Source: a bacterium (GTDB taxonomy: Bacteria; Patescibacteriota; Saccharimonadia; Saccharimonadales; SZUA-47). Taken from it: a stretch of 37,732 bases of DNA. Below the pieces are notes generated by a model, which saw only the letters and a list, made by a program, of their open reading frames with translations, made no database searches and was not told where the DNA came from. This document shows, one piece after another, positions 33,721 through 37,732 of the stretch. The stretch's first letter is position 1; each line of letters begins with the position of its first letter. Made by a program: the position numbers and the translations under genes. The DNA lies in the NCBI GenBank assembly GCA_030427125.1, contig JAUHXF010000008.1, positions 1-37,732 of the forward strand, written 5' to 3'.

Positions 33721-36260
33721 CTGAAACGTTCTATTTCTTTTTGAATGTTTGCAAGAAGCGTATTGGTGTCTTCCAGTTGTTGCTTCGTCTCATCTACGAG
33801 TTTTTTCGGCGCCTGTTTCACGTATGCTTCGTTGTCGAGCCGCTTTTTGTAGCCGTCTCGTTGTTTCTCAGCCTCTGTGAGCTGTTTTTCAAGCTTTTCA
33901 CGGTATCTGTCCATCGTCTCTTTATCGACGTCGAGCCAGCAGCTATACGAAGTCTGTGTCAGATGTAGCCCCTGCCCCGCTTCTACTTCATGCACTCCCT
34001 CAAGCTGAGCGAGCCCAGCGATAAGTGCTCCATGATCTTTCAGGAAATCAACATCAGTAAAGTACAGATTTACTTTTTTGAGTTGTAAGCTCGATCGAAT
34101 GAGGCGGATTTCTGCCACGATAGTTTTGATTTCTTCAAATATTACAGCTTGCTTGTCGTCGTATGATGGCGCTTTTGGCCATTCTTGAGAGATGAGTAGT
34201 GTTTCACCGGTCCAGTCGAGCGTTTGCCAAATTGTTTCAGTCACAAATGGTGCGAATGGATGTGCAAGCTTGAGAACAGATTCGAGCCCATAACGAAGCA
34301 TCGATGGATTTATCTCTCGCTTACTTGCCTCCACATACCAATCTGCAAATGAGTCCCACACGAAGTGATACGTCGTATCGAATGCTTCACTAAATCGGTA
34401 GTCATTCAACAGGCTAGACACAGCGTTAATAGACTGTTGTAAATCACGCAACATCCAATGATCAGCAGTTGTGTTGGCTTTCGAATCAGGTTTGCCTGGC
34501 TTGTCTTCGAGCACACCTTCAACAAAGCGTGCGACGTTCCAGAGCTTATTGGCAAAGTTACGCCCCGCGACTATCTTGGCTGGAGCGTACGAAGCACTCT
34601 CTCCTGCACTTCGACCACTAATCATGCCCATGCGGATAGCGTCAGAGCCGTATTGATCGAGCAGTGGATACGGGTCAACGACATTGCCGATGCTTTTACT
34701 CATTTTTCGGCCGTCTTCACCGCGCACCATACCGTGCAAATAGACGTCCTTAAACGGCACTTCGCCGGTAAGGTAGACGCCCAGCACAATCATGCGCGAT
34801 ACCCATGGGTAGAGAATATCGCCGCCGGTCTCCATCAGCGCATTTGGGTAATAGCGCTTGAAGTCTTCACTGTCTGGCCCATCCAAGGTGACATATGGCC
34901 AATGACCGCTGGAGAACCACGTATCAAATACATCAGGGTCTCGACGGTATGATTTGCCGTCAATTTCTAGCGTGTGTTCATGGACGTTCTCGTTAAAAAT
35001 CCACTCATCTGGATCGTCAACGTTCTGGAAGGCTGGGATTGGAATACCCCAGGCGATTTGGCGACTGATGTTCCAGTCTCGCACGTTCTTTAGATAGTCG
35101 ATTGTTTGCTGACGCTTTGCTGCTGGATAGAATGTAATTTTGCCTGCTTCCAGCGCTTTGATAGCCGGTTTTGCAAGCTCTTCCATATTAATAAACCACT
35201 GATCCATAATCATCGGCTCAATAGTAGTGCCGCACTTGTAGCACTTTGCGACGCGGTTCTGGTAGTCATCATCTATCTTGATAAGCAAGCTTTTCTCTTT
35301 GAGAGCTTGCACAACTGCTTTTCGTGCCTCTGCTATCGTCATACCCTCGAACTGTCCGGCCAAGTGATTCATCGTACCGTCGTGATTGATAACGCGTTTT
35401 GCTTCGAGATTATGCCGCTGGGCAACCTCCCAGTCGTTAAAATCATGTGCTGGTGTTATCTTTACGACCCCAGTTCCAAACTCCCTGTCTACCATTTCGT
35501 CGGCAACAACACGGATTTCAAATGTGCCATTGATACCTTCAACCTCAAGGGTCTTATCGACATATTCTTTATACCGCTCATCTTCCGGGTGAACAGCAAT
35601 CGCCGTATCGCCAAATTTGGTTTCAGGACGAGTAGTGGCCAGCTCAAATGGACCGTACTTCATGTAATACAGCGGCGTCTTTTGGTCTTCGTATACGACT
35701 TCAATATCTGCAAAGCTGGTTCGATGTTGCGTGCAGTAGTTAACAAGTCGCTCACCTCTGTATATCAGTCCATCATCCCATAGTTTTTTGAATGTTTTAT
35801 AACTTGTATCAATGACATTCTGATCGAGCGTGAAGGTGAAATGGTTCCAATCAACACTTGCGCCGAGTTGACGAAACATTTGGTCGAAGTTTGAACGGTT
35901 CTGGCCGACAAATTCATAGATCTGAGAGTAGAGTTCATCGCGACTGAAATCGAAGCGGCTCTTCCCTTCTTTAGCTAAATGCTTCTCGTAGACAACTTGT
36001 GTCTCAAAGCCAGCATGATCTGCCCCAGGCAGCCATAGGACGTCGTCGCCTTGCATTCTACGGTAGCGAACAACAAGATCTTGGATGTTGAACATCAACG
36101 CGTGACCAATGTGGAGGCCGGCATTTGCATTCGGAGGTGGCAAGACCATAGAGAAGGTGTTCTTCCCTTTCCCTGACGGCTTAAAAGCATCTGCTTTTTC
36201 CCAGAGGTCATAGATGTCAGATTCAAATTCTTTGTGATTGTATGTTTTGCTCAACTTCAT
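33717..36260 (-). CDS. valS: Valyl-tRNA synthetase
   Basis: 847 aa; PPPNANAGLHIGHALMFNIQD (HIGH), GRKMSKSIGNVVDP (KMSKS), WLPGADHAGFETQ, C-terminal coiled coil. Confidence 0.96.
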   Translation of the reverse strand: MKLSKTYNHKEFESDIYDLWEKADAFKPSGKGKNTFSMVLPPPNANAGLHIGHALMFNIQDLVVRYRRMQGDDVLWLPGADHAGFETQVVYEKHLAKEGKSRFDFSRDELYSQIYEFVGQNRSNFDQMFRQLGASVDWNHFTFTLDQNVIDTSYKTFKKLWDDGLIYRGERLVNYCTQHRTSFADIEVVYEDQKTPLYYMKYGPFELATTRPETKFGDTAIAVHPEDERYKEYVDKTLEVEGINGTFEIRVVADEMVDREFGTGVVKITPAHDFNDWEVAQRHNLEAKRVINHDGTMNHLAGQFEGMTIAEARKAVVQALKEKSLLIKIDDDYQNRVAKCYKCGTTIEPMIMDQWFINMEELAKPAIKALEAGKITFYPAAKRQQTIDYLKNVRDWNISRQIAWGIPIPAFQNVDDPDEWIFNENVHEHTLEIDGKSYRRDPDVFDTWFSSGHWPYVTLDGPDSEDFKRYYPNALMETGGDILYPWVSRMIVLGVYLTGEVPFKDVYLHGMVRGEDGRKMSKSIGNVVDPYPLLDQYGSDAIRMGMISGRSAGESASYAPAKIVAGRNFANKLWNVARFVEGVLEDKPGKPDSKANTTADHWMLRDLQQSINAVSSLLNDYRFSEAFDTTYHFVWDSFADWYVEASKREINPSMLRYGLESVLKLAHPFAPFVTETIWQTLDWTGETLLISQEWPKAPSYDDKQAVIFEEIKTIVAEIRLIRSSLQLKKVNLYFTDVDFLKDHGALIAGLAQLEGVHEVEAGQGLHLTQTSYSCWLDVDKETMDRYREKLEKQLTEAEKQRDGYKKRLDNEAYVKQAPKKLVDETKQQLEDTNTLLANIQKEIERFS

Positions 36261-36324
36261 TCTGAATAGTATACCACCTCTGTTAAGTCCTTTTAAAATG
36301 TAGCCACAAGAAAACTATAAGCGG

Positions 36325-36338
36325 TTTTCACGTGAAAA
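36325..36338. repeat. 14-bp perfect palindrome upstream of valS
   Basis: TTTTCACGTGAAAA. Confidence 0.6.
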
Positions 36339-36514
36339 TTAGCATAAACAAAATAACAACAGATTGATTATTATTCTGTTTGCACCAATTTACCCACATT
36401 GTTTTTGACTGTTGGTGTTCGTATTTTGTTTGTATGTGCATTCTGAGCAGTTACTTCAGATAGTACTTATGTTTTTGTTTCCAGGTAAAGAGTAACAGAT
36501 ATATTTGTCAATTG

Positions 36515-37594
36515 CTACATCGATAAGTTTGGTGCTATTTCAAGCGAGTAGGGGTCAGCTGTTTCTTGGTTGAGCATTGCTTTATAGCAACCAAGTGTAG
36601 CTATCATTGCACCATTATCAGTGCAGAGTTTGAGGTCGGTATATTCGATAGGGCAGGGAAGACGGTCTGAGAGTTGCTTGCGTAATTCTGTACTAGCTGC
36701 AACGCCACCTGCAATAACAACTGATTTCGGTAGGTATTCTTTATATGCCAGTACGGCTTTATCTACGACAGTTTCTATGGCTATGCGTTGGAAGCTAGCT
36801 GCAATATCATTCCTCTGCGCGTCTGAGAGCCGCTCAGGCACTTTGTGTGAAGGGAACGTGAAATCTTCCCCGATTTCCTCCTGCGCAGTGCGTAGAACGG
36901 CTGTTTTCACGCCAGAGAAGGAAAATTCATACTTCTCATCCAGTTTTGATTTCGGGAACGAGTATTTGAGTGGATCTCCTTGTTTTGCAGCCGCTGTGAT
37001 GCTCGGGCCGCCAGGGTAGGGGAGTCCTGTTACCTTGGCGACTTTATCGAATGCCTCGCCGATAGCATCGTCTCGTGTTCTGCCGAGCAGCGTGTAGTCA
37101 AAATGGTCATTGAACGAAGCTAGCTGCGTATGTCCTCCAGATACAATGAGGGCAAGCAAAGGAAACTCTGGCTGGTTAGACGGTAGTTGATAATTAGGAA
37201 GCTTTGTATCAGTTAGAAAGTTGGCGTAGACATGAGCTTCTACATGGTTGATTGCATAGAGTGGCTTGTTTTTCGTGATGGCAAGTGTTCTTGCGGTCAT
37301 AACGCCAATCAGTAGACTGCCGCCTAGTCCGGCGCCATATGTCACCGCGATGGCGTCAATCTTTGACCATGCCTCTTCATCAGAGAGCGAAGGGAAGGCT
37401 GCCTGCAAAGCCTCCTGTAGTACGGGCGTCATGCTCTCGATATGAGAGCGAGCTGCAATTTCTGGAACAACACCGCCATAAACAGTATGTAGGTCCATAC
37501 TTGAAAACACTGCATTAGCTAGTAACGTCTTGCCGTCTTCCACGATGCCGACCGCTGTTTCGTCACAGCTTGTTTCTATACCTAGAACAATCAT
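36515..37594 (-). CDS. tsaD: tRNA N6-threonylcarbamoyladenosine transferase subunit TsaD
   Basis: 359 aa; MIVLGIETSCDETAVGIVEDG, NHVEAHVYANFL, LLALIVSGGHTQLA, VVIAGGVAASTELR. Confidence 0.97.
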   Translation of the reverse strand: MIVLGIETSCDETAVGIVEDGKTLLANAVFSSMDLHTVYGGVVPEIAARSHIESMTPVLQEALQAAFPSLSDEEAWSKIDAIAVTYGAGLGGSLLIGVMTARTLAITKNKPLYAINHVEAHVYANFLTDTKLPNYQLPSNQPEFPLLALIVSGGHTQLASFNDHFDYTLLGRTRDDAIGEAFDKVAKVTGLPYPGGPSITAAAKQGDPLKYSFPKSKLDEKYEFSFSGVKTAVLRTAQEEIGEDFTFPSHKVPERLSDAQRNDIAASFQRIAIETVVDKAVLAYKEYLPKSVVIAGGVAASTELRKQLSDRLPCPIEYTDLKLCTDNGAMIATLGCYKAMLNQETADPYSLEIAPNLSM

Positions 37595-37642
37595 CTCTGT
37601 TGAGTATAACGCAAATTAAATAAATGCATAACCACAACCACC

Positions 37643-37674
37643 TTGACAAAAAAGCAATAATTTGCTAATATAAT
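37643..37674 (+). promoter_or_regulatory. Putative sigma-A-type promoter for a gene beyond the right edge
   Basis: TTGACA 37643-37648, 17 nt to TAATAT 37666-37671 (or 20 nt to TATAAT 37669-37674). Confidence 0.5.
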
Positions 37675-37732
37675 AACATTACAAACAAAAATACAAAAAC
37701 TAGATCAGCTAAGTAAAGGAAACTTATACACT

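Noticed and set aside
34458-34952. 164-aa plus-strand ORF
   Set aside because: Shadow ORF opposite valS.
35106-35783. 225-aa plus-strand ORF
   Set aside because: Shadow ORF inside valS.
36262-36510. T-box riboswitch upstream of valS
   Set aside because: valS has a -10 hexamer 7 nt before its ATG, so no leader RNA is expected; no T-box sequence (TGGNACCGCG) seen.
1-37732. UGA recoding (as in Gracilibacteria/SR1)
   Set aside because: TGA works as a stop (e.g. end of the 504-aa gene at 9423-9425) and no conserved frame needed TGA read-through.
1-37732. CRISPR arrays, transposases, integrases
   Set aside because: No regularly spaced direct repeats and no recognisable transposase or integrase translation seen.

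Overview
The window looks like the replication-origin region of a Patescibacteria/CPR genome, most likely Candidatus Saccharibacteria (TM7). This is inferred from gene content; no database was searched. Contents, left to right: (i) a secreted beta-propeller-like plus SGNH-hydrolase protein, truncated at the left edge and absent from the ORF track, followed by a GT4 glycosyltransferase; (ii) the conserved origin block jag-yidC-rnpA-rpmH <- | -> dnaA-dnaN-recF, with DnaA-box-like clusters on both sides of dnaA; (iii) about 16 kb of tightly packed, translationally coupled minus-strand genes encoding a type IV secretion-like machine (VirB6-like, PrgI/VirB3-like, TraC-N-like, VirB4 ATPase), co-transcribed with large surface proteins carrying cell-wall-hydrolase modules: a membrane protein with an intact M14 carboxypeptidase/amidase domain, and an 801-aa protein with SGNH esterase, GH3/NagZ-like and phage-tail-type lysozyme domains; (iv) a divergent array of six small T4SS-pilin-like genes, the last with its own promoter and terminator; (v) hsp20, comF, tRNA-Ser(GCT), membrane proteins, tRNA-Arg(GCG), a NUDIX protein, a 56-aa membrane protein, an XRE-HAD fusion regulator, valS and tsaD. 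The main candidate system is the T4SS plus pilin plus murein-hydrolase locus beside oriC, which would fit wall penetration of a host by an epibiont. A second genome-scale signal is a -10-like hexamer (often TATACT) 6-8 nt upstream of at least 13 start codons, implying widespread leaderless transcription.
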